A DNA stretch of 22,356 nucleotides, taken from assembly GCA_964481655.1 (NCBI GenBank), contig CAYZVO010000158.1, positions 1 to 22,356 on the forward strand, in the 5' to 3' direction. Each line of letters opens with the position of its first letter. Positions within the stretch are counted from its first letter, which is position 1. The notes below the pieces were generated by a model. The model was not told where the DNA came from. It was given only the letters and a program-made list of their open reading frames with translations, and did not search any database. Position numbers and translations under genes: made by a program. The DNA comes from CALDOK01 sp964481655 (GTDB lineage Bacteria > Myxococcota_A > UBA796 > JAFGLY01). This document shows positions 1-7,497 of this stretch, one piece after another.

Positions 1-1984
1 ACCAGTCGTTGTAGGTGGCCACCATGCCACTGGCGGTGGTGGACGAGTCGCCCGCGCAGGCGCCGCCTCCGCGGTCGGTGTAGGCGAAGACGTTGTTGGT
101 CAGCTCGCCGGTGACCCTGTAGCCGTACCAGCCCCCGCCGTATTCCGCGCTGTTGCTCAGGAAGACGTTGTTCACCACCTCGCTGGAGTAAGTGGTGTAC
201 TCGTACAGCCCGCCGCCGCAGTAGGAGGCGCTGTTGTCGATGAAGGCGTTGTTGGTCCAGCTGGTGCCGTTGCCCGGGAAGCGGTTGGCGACGCCGCCCC
301 CCCTGTACGAGCTGTTGCCGACAAACCAGGAGTGGCTGACCGTGACTTCGTCGCAATCGTACAGGTAGATGCCGCCACCAAAGTCGGTGGCGTAGTTGTC
401 GACGAAGCGCGTGTTGCTCACCGTCACCGCGCCCCCGATGTAGACCCACAGCCCGCCCCCTTCGAGGCCCGAGCCGCCCTCGATGGTGGTGTCGCTGATG
501 GTGACATCCAGGTCCGAGTCGCTCAACCAGGCATAGATGGTGCCGCCCTCTTCGACCGCGTCGCTGTCGATGAAGCTCGAGTCGCTCACATCGAGGTTGC
601 CGCGGACGAAATAGACGGCTCCGCCGTCGCGCCCCGAGGCGTGTCCGTCGAAGCTGCACCCGCTGACGGTCAGATCGTTGTCGGTGGCGTAGATGGCGCC
701 GCCCGCGTACCCCGCGAGGTTGTCATCGAAGCTGCAGTCGCTGATGGTGACCGCTGATCCCACGGTGTCCAGGCGCACCGCACCACCCCCGCCCGTGGCC
801 TCGTTTCCCTCGAAGATCAGATCGGAGATGACCACCGAGTCCGCGCCGTCGGCATCGATCCCCGCGCCGTTGCCCCCCAGGTTGTCGATGAAGCTCGAGG
901 ACGTGACCGACAGGGTCGCGTAGTCAGCGGCGGCGACGCCACCCGCACCGCCGGTGGAGGTGTTGGCCTCGAAGCTGCAGCCGTCCACCTCGAGGATCGA
1001 GCTGCCGATCCCGTAGATGGTCCCGCCGTTGTAGTCCACGTTCCCCGTGAAGACGGAGTCGGCCACGGCCACGCTCGATCCGCCGGTGGCGTAGACCCCT
1101 GGACCGTAGCCCGCGAGGTTGTCCGTGAAGGTGCCGCTGTCGAGGCTGACGTCGGCGCCATCGGCGTAGACAGCACCACCGAAGTTTCCGGAGAACGTGA
1201 CGCCGTTGCCGTCGAACCAGTCGCCGGTGGACTCGAAGCTGGCCCCAGCCTCGAGGCGGACCCCGGCTCCCACGGACGAATACGAGATGACGTTGGCGGT
1301 GTAGATGCTGTCCTGGCTCGTGATGACGTCGGCGCCCGACGCGTAGATCGCCGAGCCCCCCTGGTAGCTGTCGTTGCCACTGAAGGTGACCCCGTCCAGA
1401 TCCAGGGTGACCGCGTCACCATCCAGGTAGATCCCCCCGTAGTAGGTGAAGCCGTCCTGCAGGGTGGAGTCCACCAGCGACACCGTCGCCGCGCCGGTCA
1501 CGAAGACATGGGCCCCGTGGTACCCCTCGTTGGCGTCCATCACCGAGTCGCTGACCAGAAGCTCGCCGCCGTCGACGTGGATCGCGCCGCCGTAGACGTC
1601 GTAGGGCGTGCCGTAGGTGCCGCAGCCGCGGATCTCGACCTGGTCCACGATGGCGTCACCGCCGACGATCTGCAGACCGGCGTAGGCCGTGTTGACCAGC
1701 TCGACGCCGGACAGGATGAGGTCCTCGCCCGCGGCGGCGGTCACGGTGTAGGCGCAGGCGCCAGCACCGTCGATGGTGACCAGATCCGCCCCGGCCCCCT
1801 GGATGTCCAGGTCCCTGCCCCCGAGGTCCACACACTCGGTGTACGTCCCGCTGGCGACCGTGATGGTGTCCCCGGACACCGCGGCGTCGACGGCGTCCTG
1901 GATGGCGGTGTAGGCACCGCTGCCGCTCGCATCGACGGAGAGGGTGGCGGCCCCGACGGGCAGCGCGAGCAGCAGCAAGGTCAT
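1..1984 (-). CDS. Secreted right-handed beta-helix (Pmp-like repeat) protein, 3' end outside the window
   Basis: The reading frame stays open from the ATG at 1984 to the window edge (about 661 codons), so the C terminus is missing. The protein starts with a short hydrophobic signal (MTLLLLALPVGAA), then a typical pectate-lyase-like opening (YTAIQDAVDAAVSGDTI, then SGTYTE). After that come some twenty repeats of 20-30 residues with GGAIY / GGAVY and FxxN motifs, as in chlamydial Pmp proteins and other parallel beta-helix surface proteins. It is rich in Asp, Gly, Ser and Thr. Expected location is the cell surface or outside; the missing C terminus could carry an autotransporter barrel or a sorting tail. 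The start is certain: GGAG precedes ATG by a few bases, and upstream in frame there is only a TAG, with no other start codon. No ligand or enzyme activity can be read; catalytic residues of polysaccharide lyases were not recognised. Confidence 0.85.
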   Translation of the reverse strand, partial: MTLLLLALPVGAATLSVDASGSGAYTAIQDAVDAAVSGDTITVASGTYTECVDLGGRDLDIQGAGADLVTIDGAGACAYTVTAAAGEDLILSGVELVNTAYAGLQIVGGDAIVDQVEIRGCGTYGTPYDVYGGAIHVDGGELLVSDSVMDANEGYHGAHVFVTGAATVSLVDSTLQDGFTYYGGIYLDGDAVTLDLDGVTFSGNDSYQGGSAIYASGADVITSQDSIYTANVISYSSVGAGVRLEAGASFESTGDWFDGNGVTFSGNFGGAVYADGADVSLDSGTFTDNLAGYGPGVYATGGSSVAVADSVFTGNVDYNGGTIYGIGSSILEVDGCSFEANTSTGGAGGVAAADYATLSVTSSSFIDNLGGNGAGIDADGADSVVISDLIFEGNEATGGGGAVRLDTVGSAVTISDCSFDDNLAGYAGGAIYATDNDLTVSGCSFDGHASGRDGGAVYFVRGNLDVSDSSFIDSDAVEEGGTIYAWLSDSDLDVTISDTTIEGGSGLEGGGLWVYIGGAVTVSNTRFVDNYATDFGGGIYLYDCDEVTVSHSWFVGNSSYRGGGVANRFPGNGTSWTNNAFIDNSASYCGGGLYEYTTYSSEVVNNVFLSNSAEYGGGWYGYRVTGELTNNVFAYTDRGGGACAGDSSTTASGMVATYNDW

Positions 1985-2010
1985 GGTGGCTCCGGGGGGA
2001 TGGGCCCGGA

Positions 2011-2025
2011 CATCATGCCATGATG
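2011..2025. promoter_or_regulatory. Perfect 7-base inverted repeat upstream of the beta-helix gene
   Basis: CATCATG and CATGATG face each other across one base in the 63-base gap between the hypothetical gene and the beta-helix gene. A GCCC/GGGC pair extends the dyad outwards with a small bulge. The single-base centre makes it a poor RNA hairpin and a better protein-binding dyad, so an operator for the beta-helix gene is a reasonable guess. No U-tract follows on the minus strand. Confidence 0.3.
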
Positions 2026-2047
2026 GGCAGAGCGCCGTGGGTGCTCC

Positions 2048-2470
2048 CTACTGGTCCGTCCAGAGCATCCCGACCCGGGCACCATCGCAGCAGGCCACGC
2101 AGACGCACAGGCCGCCACGGGTGAACGGTGTCCAGCTCGAGGCGTCGTCCTGCTTCCACTCGGTGACGTTGGTGTAGAAGCGAGCCTGGCCGAGCTCGAA
2201 GTTGCCCAGGAAGCGCTCGAGGATCTGCTCCGGCGGGGCGGTGTGGCGCACCCGGAAGCCGCCCATCAGGTCTTCTCCCAGCACGTCGTCGAGCAGCAGC
2301 CGAGCGCGCTCGAGATCGATGAGCTGCCAGCTCGAGCCCAGGGGGTCGAGCTCGAGGCGCTCGAGCAGGTGATCCAGCCGCTCGATGTCCTCGGCCTCGG
2401 GGTCCTCACCGACATCGCGGAACTCGACGAAGAAGTCGCTGTGCAGCACGGCTCCGAGGTCGACGGTCAT
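2048..2470 (-). CDS. Small acidic hypothetical protein with a cysteine-rich C terminus
   Basis: I do not recognise this 140-residue protein. It is soluble and acidic, with a Glu/Asp/Leu-rich helical-looking first half (AEDIERLDHLLERLELD) and a C-terminal segment ending CVCVACCDGARVG plus seven residues, which places four Cys at about 122, 124, 127 and 128. There is no signal peptide or membrane segment. Start choice: AGGAGG sits six bases before the ATG at 2470. A second ATG at 2476 overlaps the glycosylase stop as ATGA, but the ribosome site would abut it directly. Either way the gene is translationally coupled to the DNA glycosylase and ends the apparent glnS operon. The cysteines could bind a metal, but no spacing matches a motif I know. 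Confidence 0.75.
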   Translation of the reverse strand: MTVDLGAVLHSDFFVEFRDVGEDPEAEDIERLDHLLERLELDPLGSSWQLIDLERARLLLDDVLGEDLMGGFRVRHTAPPEQILERFLGNFELGQARFYTNVTEWKQDDASSWTPFTRGGLCVCVACCDGARVGMLWTDQ

Positions 2471-2472
2471 GC

Positions 2473-3420
2473 TCATCCTCCTCTGCGGGATCGTTTGGGG
2501 GTCCGGCGCGCGGCCGAGGGTCCCTTGGTGCGCACCGCCTCGAGCTCGTCCAGGGTCTTGGGCCAGTCCTTCTTGAGCAGCTGGCTCAGGGCCCGGTCGG
2601 CCAGCAGCCGGCCCTGGTTCTGGCAGGCGGCGCAGTAGTTGCACTCGTTCTCGGCGTAGACGATGCGCTGAATGGGCGCCCCGCAGTCCACGCAGGGCTC
2701 CCGGTACCGGCCGTGCACGGCCATGTCGTCGCGAAACGCGGTGACCTTCTCGGGGAAGCCGTCGCCCACCTCGGCCCGCAGGGTGTCGGTGAAGGCGGTC
2801 AGCACGTCCCGGATGGCGTGGTAGAGCCGCTCGATCTCCTCGGGGGAGAGCTTGCGGGTCAGGCGCATGGGCGAGATGCGCGCCCGGAACAGGATCTCGT
2901 CGCTGTAGGCGTTGCCGATGCCCGAGAACAGGCGGGGGTCGGTCAGGCCCCGCTTCATGGTGCGGTTCTCACGCAGCAGGGCCTCGGTGAAGGCCTCGAG
3001 GTCGGCGTCGAGCACCTCGAGCCCACCGCGGTCGAAGGGAGCCAGGGCGTCGCGACCCTGGACCACGTGCAGCGAGGCCCGCTTCTTCTTGCTGGCTTCG
3101 GTCAGCAGCAGGGCGCCGTGCTCGAAGTCGAAGGCGGCGAGGCCGATGCGCCCGGGGATGCCGGCGCGAGCCTTGCGCCAGCGCAGACGCCCCGCGACCA
3201 TCAGGTGCAGCACCAGGAACAGCTCATCCTCGAGGGCGAAGACGATGCGCTTGCCCAGCCGCTCCACGCCCACCACGGCGCGTCCGTTCGCGGCGGACAG
3301 GGGCGGTTCCACCGTGCGCAGCAGGAAGGGGCTCTTGGAGCGCACACCCTGCAGCGACTGGCCGACCAGCAACGCCTCGAGGCGCTCGACGTAGACGGTG
3401 ACGTCGGGGAGCTCAGGCAT
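2473..3420 (-). CDS. Fpg/Nei-family DNA glycosylase / AP lyase
   Basis: This 315-residue protein belongs to the family that excises oxidised bases and cleaves the abasic site by beta/delta elimination. It starts MPELPDV, giving the catalytic Pro2 and Glu3 after Met removal. Lys57 is present in the ERLGKR segment. The helix-two-turn-helix has the GIGNAYSDEIL signature. The C-terminal zinc finger has the exact family spacing C-x2-C-x16-C-x2-C (CVDC ... CAAC). Odd points: in E. coli Fpg the zinc-finger loop carries the conserved Arg (QRATFYC); here the aligned loop reads ENECNYC, with Asn at that place and an extra Cys. A 40-residue tail follows the finger and ends Arg/Lys-rich. The gene overlaps the upstream membrane gene by 8 bases and the downstream gene by an ATGA-type junction. 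Whether it acts as Fpg (8-oxoG) or Nei cannot be told. Confidence 0.93.
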   Translation of the reverse strand: MPELPDVTVYVERLEALLVGQSLQGVRSKSPFLLRTVEPPLSAANGRAVVGVERLGKRIVFALEDELFLVLHLMVAGRLRWRKARAGIPGRIGLAAFDFEHGALLLTEASKKKRASLHVVQGRDALAPFDRGGLEVLDADLEAFTEALLRENRTMKRGLTDPRLFSGIGNAYSDEILFRARISPMRLTRKLSPEEIERLYHAIRDVLTAFTDTLRAEVGDGFPEKVTAFRDDMAVHGRYREPCVDCGAPIQRIVYAENECNYCAACQNQGRLLADRALSQLLKKDWPKTLDELEAVRTKGPSAARRTPKRSRRGG

Positions 3421-4108
3421 GATCGGTCCGCGGATCGGGCTGCCGCAGCGTCTCGTACAGCACCACGCAGAAGCCCACCCACATGGGGATCAGCAGCAGC
3501 GGTCCGATGATCGGGATGTAGTACAGGAACAGCCCCACGACGGTGTAGATCACCATCAGCACGAGCAGCTCCAGGAAGTGGGGCCTGGCCAGCTCCCAGG
3601 AGACCCGGATGGCCTCGACGGGCCCCAGGTCCCGATCGACCATGGCCGGGTAGGCGAAGCTCGAGACCACCGCCCACAGGATCGATGGGAAGAAGCAGAG
3701 CATCACCGACACGAGGTTGAGCACCCCGAGCACCACCATGAACACCATCACCTTCACGGGCCGGCGGTAGCCCCACAGCAGCTCGTTCAACGCTGGTGCC
3801 TCACCCCGGTGGGCGAGCAGCGCGACCCGCATGTGCCCCATGAAGAGCGGCATGATGAGCAGCAGAGGGATCAGGAACGCGAAGAAGCCGGCCACCATGG
3901 CCAGCATCACCAGCAGCTCGCCGCCGGCCCCCCCGATGATCTCCGCGACGATGCTGGCGGTGATGATGAGGGCCATCATGACCACCACGCCGACAAGGTT
4001 GACGACCATCATGGCGCCGAAGAACGCCACGCCAGGCACGAGGTGAGCCTGCCAGTGTGCGCCGAGGTGGTTCAGGATGGCGCTGATCCAGGGTCCGATG
4101 TTCCGCAC
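3413..4108 (-). CDS. Polytopic membrane protein, third of a tandem paralogous trio
   Basis: This 231-residue protein has five or six hydrophobic segments (roughly 26-58, 63-90, 118-156, 180-220). It shares with its two upstream neighbours an N-terminal amphipathic stretch with Trp7, His14, His18-Trp19, His22 and Pro25 at identical positions. It also shares an RGE.P then LLWGYR cytoplasmic loop, a DRDLGPVEAI..SWELA segment and a PIIGPLL turn near the end. This layout resembles broad families of uncharacterised bacterial integral membrane proteins (DUF975/YciC-like); I cannot name the family. It starts with GTG behind a GGGA ribosome site, 13 bases after the second paralogue, and its end overlaps the glycosylase start by 8 bases. 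Function unknown; the shared loops suggest a common partner or a hetero-oligomer with the other two. Confidence 0.85.
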   Translation of the reverse strand: MRNIGPWISAILNHLGAHWQAHLVPGVAFFGAMMVVNLVGVVVMMALIITASIVAEIIGGAGGELLVMLAMVAGFFAFLIPLLLIMPLFMGHMRVALLAHRGEAPALNELLWGYRRPVKVMVFMVVLGVLNLVSVMLCFFPSILWAVVSSFAYPAMVDRDLGPVEAIRVSWELARPHFLELLVLMVIYTVVGLFLYYIPIIGPLLLIPMWVGFCVVLYETLRQPDPRTDHA

Positions 4109-4121
4109 GCTGTCCCGCCCC

Positions 4122-4814
4122 CTACGCCGCGAAGTGATCGCGCTGGGTCAGGTCGTCGTAGATGATCACGATGCAGCCGACGTAGGCCAGGGTGCCCAGG
4201 AAGGGCCCGACGATGGGCACGTAGGACAGCACCATGATGAGCATGAAGTAGATGAAGACCAGCACCAGCAGCTCGACGAAGCGGGGCTTGGCCAGCTCCC
4301 ATGAGGCCTTGAGCGCATCGACCGCGCCCAGGTCCCGGTCCACCATGGCCGGCACGGCGAACATGAACGCCACCGAGACCAGGATGGCCGGGAAGTAGCA
4401 GGCCATGGCCGCGGCGAGGCTGATGGCGCCGGAGATCAGCACGAACATGGCCACCTTGCCGAGGTTGCGGAAGCCCCAGTACAGGTCGCTCTTGTCGGGG
4501 GGCTCGCCCCGGTGGGCCCGCAGCACCATGCGCACGTGGCCGAAGTAGATGGGGGTCAGCAGCAGGCCCATGAGGATGATGAGGGCGAAGAACAGGCCGA
4601 ACATCAGCACCATGACCACGGCCATGACCAGGCCGCTCCTGGCGATGCCGCCGATAATGCTGGCGCCGAAGCCCCCGCACATGAACAGGCCGGAGGCGAC
4701 GAAGCCGATGAGCATGCCGCCGGCGTAGATGAGCAGCAGGGGGACGATGTGGACCTGCCAGTGCTGGATGCAGTGGTCCTTGGTCGCCGTGAGCCAGGGG
4801 CCGAGGTCGTTCAT
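4122..4814 (-). CDS. Polytopic membrane protein, second of the tandem trio
   Basis: This 230-residue integral membrane protein is clearly the closest relative of the downstream gene. Both have a PW pair at 6-7, HxxxHWxxHxxP at 14-25, an AHRGE loop, WG(F/Y)R, AMVDRDLGAVDAL and SWELAKPRF..LLVL, and both end in PIVGP plus a final helix. Hydrophobic segments lie at about 24-60, 62-92, 118-155 and 180-215. The ATG at 4814 lies three bases after the stop of the first paralogue, with GGGGA at a good distance, so translation is likely coupled. The final residues (YDDLTQRDHFAA) are cytosolic or periplasmic and not conserved. I recognise no catalytic motif. Confidence 0.85.
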   Translation of the reverse strand: MNDLGPWLTATKDHCIQHWQVHIVPLLLIYAGGMLIGFVASGLFMCGGFGASIIGGIARSGLVMAVVMVLMFGLFFALIILMGLLLTPIYFGHVRMVLRAHRGEPPDKSDLYWGFRNLGKVAMFVLISGAISLAAAMACYFPAILVSVAFMFAVPAMVDRDLGAVDALKASWELAKPRFVELLVLVFIYFMLIMVLSYVPIVGPFLGTLAYVGCIVIIYDDLTQRDHFAA

Positions 4815-4817
4815 GGG

Positions 4818-5492
4818 CTATCCCCGTGAGAGATCGTCGAAGACTACCACGCCGAGGATCACGCCCGCACACGGCCCGAGCACGGGCCCGACGATGGGGA
4901 ACATCGCCGTCACGAAGAACAGGAACAGCAGACCGAGGGTGAGCAGCAGCAGCTCGCCATAGGCCCGGCCGCTGAGGCTCCAGGCCCGGCCCATGGAGCC
5001 CAACAGCCCCCGGTCGCCCTGGGCCAGCGAGGGCCCACAGAGCATCATCCAGCCGCCGACGAAGATGAGCGGGATGTAGAACAAGGCCGCCGTGCAGAAG
5101 ACGATGAAGACCAGCAGGAACACCATCATCACCGAGCGGAACGGGTGCCGCAGGCCCCAGAGCAGCTCGCGCCAGCTGGACTCCTGGCCCTGCTGTAGCT
5201 GCAGCGTATAGCGGGCGTAGCCGATGACGAACACCGCCCCGGCGAGCTGGTACAGCATCATCAGGAAGGAGCCCAGGGCCGAGATCCCGAAGAAGCAGAT
5301 CAGGGCAGCGGTCTCGAGCTCGAGGGCCAGCAGCAACAGCGTGCCGCCGAAGATGGCCAGCCAGGCCAGCATGATGCCCCAGCCGTAGAGCACCAGCCCG
5401 ATCAGCATCACGGCCGCGGGCAGCAGGTGCTGCAGCCAGTGCTGCTGGACGTGCTCGGTGAAGGCGCGCAGCCAGCGGCTCAGGATGGGCAT
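4818..5492 (-). CDS. Polytopic membrane protein, first and most divergent of the tandem trio
   Basis: This 224-residue membrane protein directly follows glnS with a four-base gap. It keeps the N-terminal signature of the other two (Trp7, His14, His18-Trp19, His22, Pro25), the ELLWGLRHP loop and the PIVGPVLGP turn before the last helix. The DRDLG segment is degraded to QGDRGLLGSMGRAWSL, and the loop before LLWG carries GQESSW in place of RGE.P. It therefore seems to be the oldest or fastest-changing copy. About six hydrophobic stretches are visible. Cotranscription with glnS is likely because there is no room for a promoter. Function unknown. Confidence 0.85.
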   Translation of the reverse strand: MPILSRWLRAFTEHVQQHWLQHLLPAAVMLIGLVLYGWGIMLAWLAIFGGTLLLLALELETAALICFFGISALGSFLMMLYQLAGAVFVIGYARYTLQLQQGQESSWRELLWGLRHPFRSVMMVFLLVFIVFCTAALFYIPLIFVGGWMMLCGPSLAQGDRGLLGSMGRAWSLSGRAYGELLLLTLGLLFLFFVTAMFPIVGPVLGPCAGVILGVVVFDDLSRG

Positions 5493-5496
5493 CGGG

Positions 5497-7188
5497 CTAG
5501 GCCTTCCGGCTCTTCTTGCCCCAGGAGTCCCGCAGCGCGATGGTGCGGTTGAGCACCAGCTTCGCGTCGCTCGAGTCCACGGAGTCCACGCAGAAGTAGC
5601 CCAGCCGCTCGAGCTGCCAGCGGCTCTCGGGGGCCGCGCCGGCCATGCTGGGCTCGATGTAGCAGGGCTCCAGCACGGTCAGGGAGTCGGGGTTGAGGTT
5701 GTCCAACCAGTCCTGGCCGTCCTCGACGTCACGGGGAGCCTCGACGGAGAACAGCCGGTCGTACAGCCGCACCTCGGCGGCCACGGCGTGGCGGGCCGAC
5801 ACCCAGTGGATGGTGCCACGGACCTTGCGGCCGTCCGGGGTGTTGCCGCCACGGGACTCCGGGTCCCAGGTGCAGCGCAGCTCGACCACCTCGCCCTCGT
5901 CGTTCTTCACGATCTCATCGAGGGTGACGTAGCAGGCGTAGCGCAGGCGGACCTCCTTGCCAGGGGCCAGCCGCCGCCACTTGCGGAAGCTCTCCTCGCG
6001 GAAGTCGGCGCGCTCGATCCACAGCTCGCGGCAGAAGGGCACGGGCCGGGAGCCGGCGCTCTCGTCGTTGGGCATGTAGGGGGCGTCGAAGCTCTCTTCG
6101 GCGTCCTCGGGGTAGTTGGTGATGACCAGCTTGACCGGGTCCAGCACGCCCATCACCCGCTTGGAGTGCGCGTTGAGGTCGTCGCGCAGCGCGTGCTCGA
6201 GCAGGGTCACGTCCACCACGCCGTCGCGCTTGGACACGCCGACTCGATCGCAGAAGTTGCGGATGGTGGCGGGGGAGTAGCCGCGGCGACGCATCCCGCC
6301 GATGGTGGGCATGCGCGGGTCGTCCCAGCCGCTGACGTGGCCCTGATCGACCAGGAGCTTGAGCCAGCGCTTGGACAGCACGGTGTAGGAGATGTTGAGG
6401 CGACCGTACTCGTACTGGCGGGGGGGCTCATCGATCTCGAGGGCCTGCACGAACCAGTCGTACAGCGGGCGGTGCACGTCGAACTCGAGGGAGCAGGTGG
6501 AGTGGGTCACACCCTCGATGGCGTCGGACTCACCGTGGGCCCAGTCGTACATGGGGTAGATGGGCCAGTCGGTGCCGGTGCGATGGTGGGGCTCGCGCAG
6601 GATCCGGTACATCACCGGGTCGCGCAGCAAGGGGTTGGGGCTGCCCAGGTCGATCTTGGCCCGCAGCACCCGGCTGCCGCTGCGGAACTCACCGGCGCGC
6701 ATGCGGGCGAAGAGGTCCAGGTTCTCCTCGATGGTGCGACCCCGGTAGGGGCTGGGCTGGTCGGGCTCGTCGGAGCCGGAGCGCAGGGCCCGCATCTCAT
6801 CGAGGGACAGGTCGTCCACGTAGGCCAGGCCCTTCTCGATGAGCACGACGGCCCACTGGTACAGCTGCTCGAAGTAGTCGGAGGCGTACAGCGCCTGCTC
6901 GCCCCAGTCGAAGCCCAGCCAGCGGATGTCGCGCTCGATGGCGTCCACGTACTCGGTGTCTTCGGTGGCCGGGTTGGTGTCGTCGAAGCGCAGGTTGCAG
7001 TGGCCGCCGTACTTGGCCGCCATGCCGAAGGCCAGGTTGATGCCCATGGCGTGGCCGATGTGCAGATAGCCATTGGGCTCGGGCGGGAAGCGGGTGACCA
7101 CCCGGCCGCCGTTGGTGCCCGCGGCCACATCCGCCGCGATGATCTCGTCGATGAAGTTGCGGGAGCGGGTCTCGTCTGGGGTGCTCAT
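5497..7188 (-). CDS. glnS: Glutaminyl-tRNA synthetase
   Basis: This 563-residue class I aminoacyl-tRNA synthetase charges tRNA-Gln with glutamine in the cytosol (the E. coli enzyme has 554 residues). The signature RFPPEPNGYLHIGH places HIGH at 43-46. The KMSKS equivalent is VLSKR at 270-274, close to the E. coli position. Other GlnRS-typical blocks are LRFDDTNPATEDTEYVD, WPIYPMYDWAHG and TCSLEF. The C-terminal anticodon-binding beta-barrels are complete. I chose the ATG at 7188, with AGGA about 7 bases upstream, because it starts directly before the NFIDEIIAADV block found in GlnRS. A longer frame to 7419 adds only Pro/Arg-rich sequence in the divergent promoter region. It heads an operon with three membrane proteins and a DNA glycosylase. 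A direct GlnRS means this organism need not rely on GatCAB for Gln-tRNA. Confidence 0.97.
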   Translation of the reverse strand: MSTPDETRSRNFIDEIIAADVAAGTNGGRVVTRFPPEPNGYLHIGHAMGINLAFGMAAKYGGHCNLRFDDTNPATEDTEYVDAIERDIRWLGFDWGEQALYASDYFEQLYQWAVVLIEKGLAYVDDLSLDEMRALRSGSDEPDQPSPYRGRTIEENLDLFARMRAGEFRSGSRVLRAKIDLGSPNPLLRDPVMYRILREPHHRTGTDWPIYPMYDWAHGESDAIEGVTHSTCSLEFDVHRPLYDWFVQALEIDEPPRQYEYGRLNISYTVLSKRWLKLLVDQGHVSGWDDPRMPTIGGMRRRGYSPATIRNFCDRVGVSKRDGVVDVTLLEHALRDDLNAHSKRVMGVLDPVKLVITNYPEDAEESFDAPYMPNDESAGSRPVPFCRELWIERADFREESFRKWRRLAPGKEVRLRYACYVTLDEIVKNDEGEVVELRCTWDPESRGGNTPDGRKVRGTIHWVSARHAVAAEVRLYDRLFSVEAPRDVEDGQDWLDNLNPDSLTVLEPCYIEPSMAGAAPESRWQLERLGYFCVDSVDSSDAKLVLNRTIALRDSWGKKSRKA

Positions 7189-7497
7189 GGGAGGGTCCTG
7201 GGCAGAGCGTTGCGAGAGACCGCAGGGGTATGTCGGAGGGTGGGGTCGGGCAAGGTGGTGCGAGGCCCTCAGGGGAGTGCAGGGCTCGGGGTCGTAGCTG
7301 TGCACACCAGTGGAGGGTGCCGCGGCCTCCACCCGAGCCCGATGTGGGCAAAGCGGGCCTGGGACACCGAACATCGGCCCACGAGCACCCGACGGCCTGA
7401 CCTGGCACCCGGTTTGCACCTGCTGTGGCCGAACGCGGGCTGCGGTGGCTGGCGTGGTGCCAGGCTGCCGCCGCCCGAATCACACCGGGAGCATCCC
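7189..7497. other. 309-base divergent intergenic region between glnS and the secreted CxxCxxC protein gene
   Basis: This is the only gap above 300 bases. It should hold the glnS operon promoter on the minus strand and a promoter for the plus-strand gene at 7498. On the minus strand, TTGCCC lies 17 bases before TACCCC around 7225-7253, a weak sigma70-like arrangement. A small GCCC/GGGC hairpin occurs near 7340-7350. Open frames running through it are high-GC artefacts without family resemblance. I see no T-box, riboswitch, tRNA or repeat. Confidence 0.5.

Noticed and set aside
7189..7419. N-terminal extension of GlnRS
   Set aside because: Pro/Arg/Ser-rich sequence unlike any GlnRS; the enzyme starts normally at 7188.
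5458..7497. Long upstream extension of the secreted-protein frame, antisense to glnS
   Set aside because: No family resemblance; the signal peptide and ribosome site set the start at 7498.
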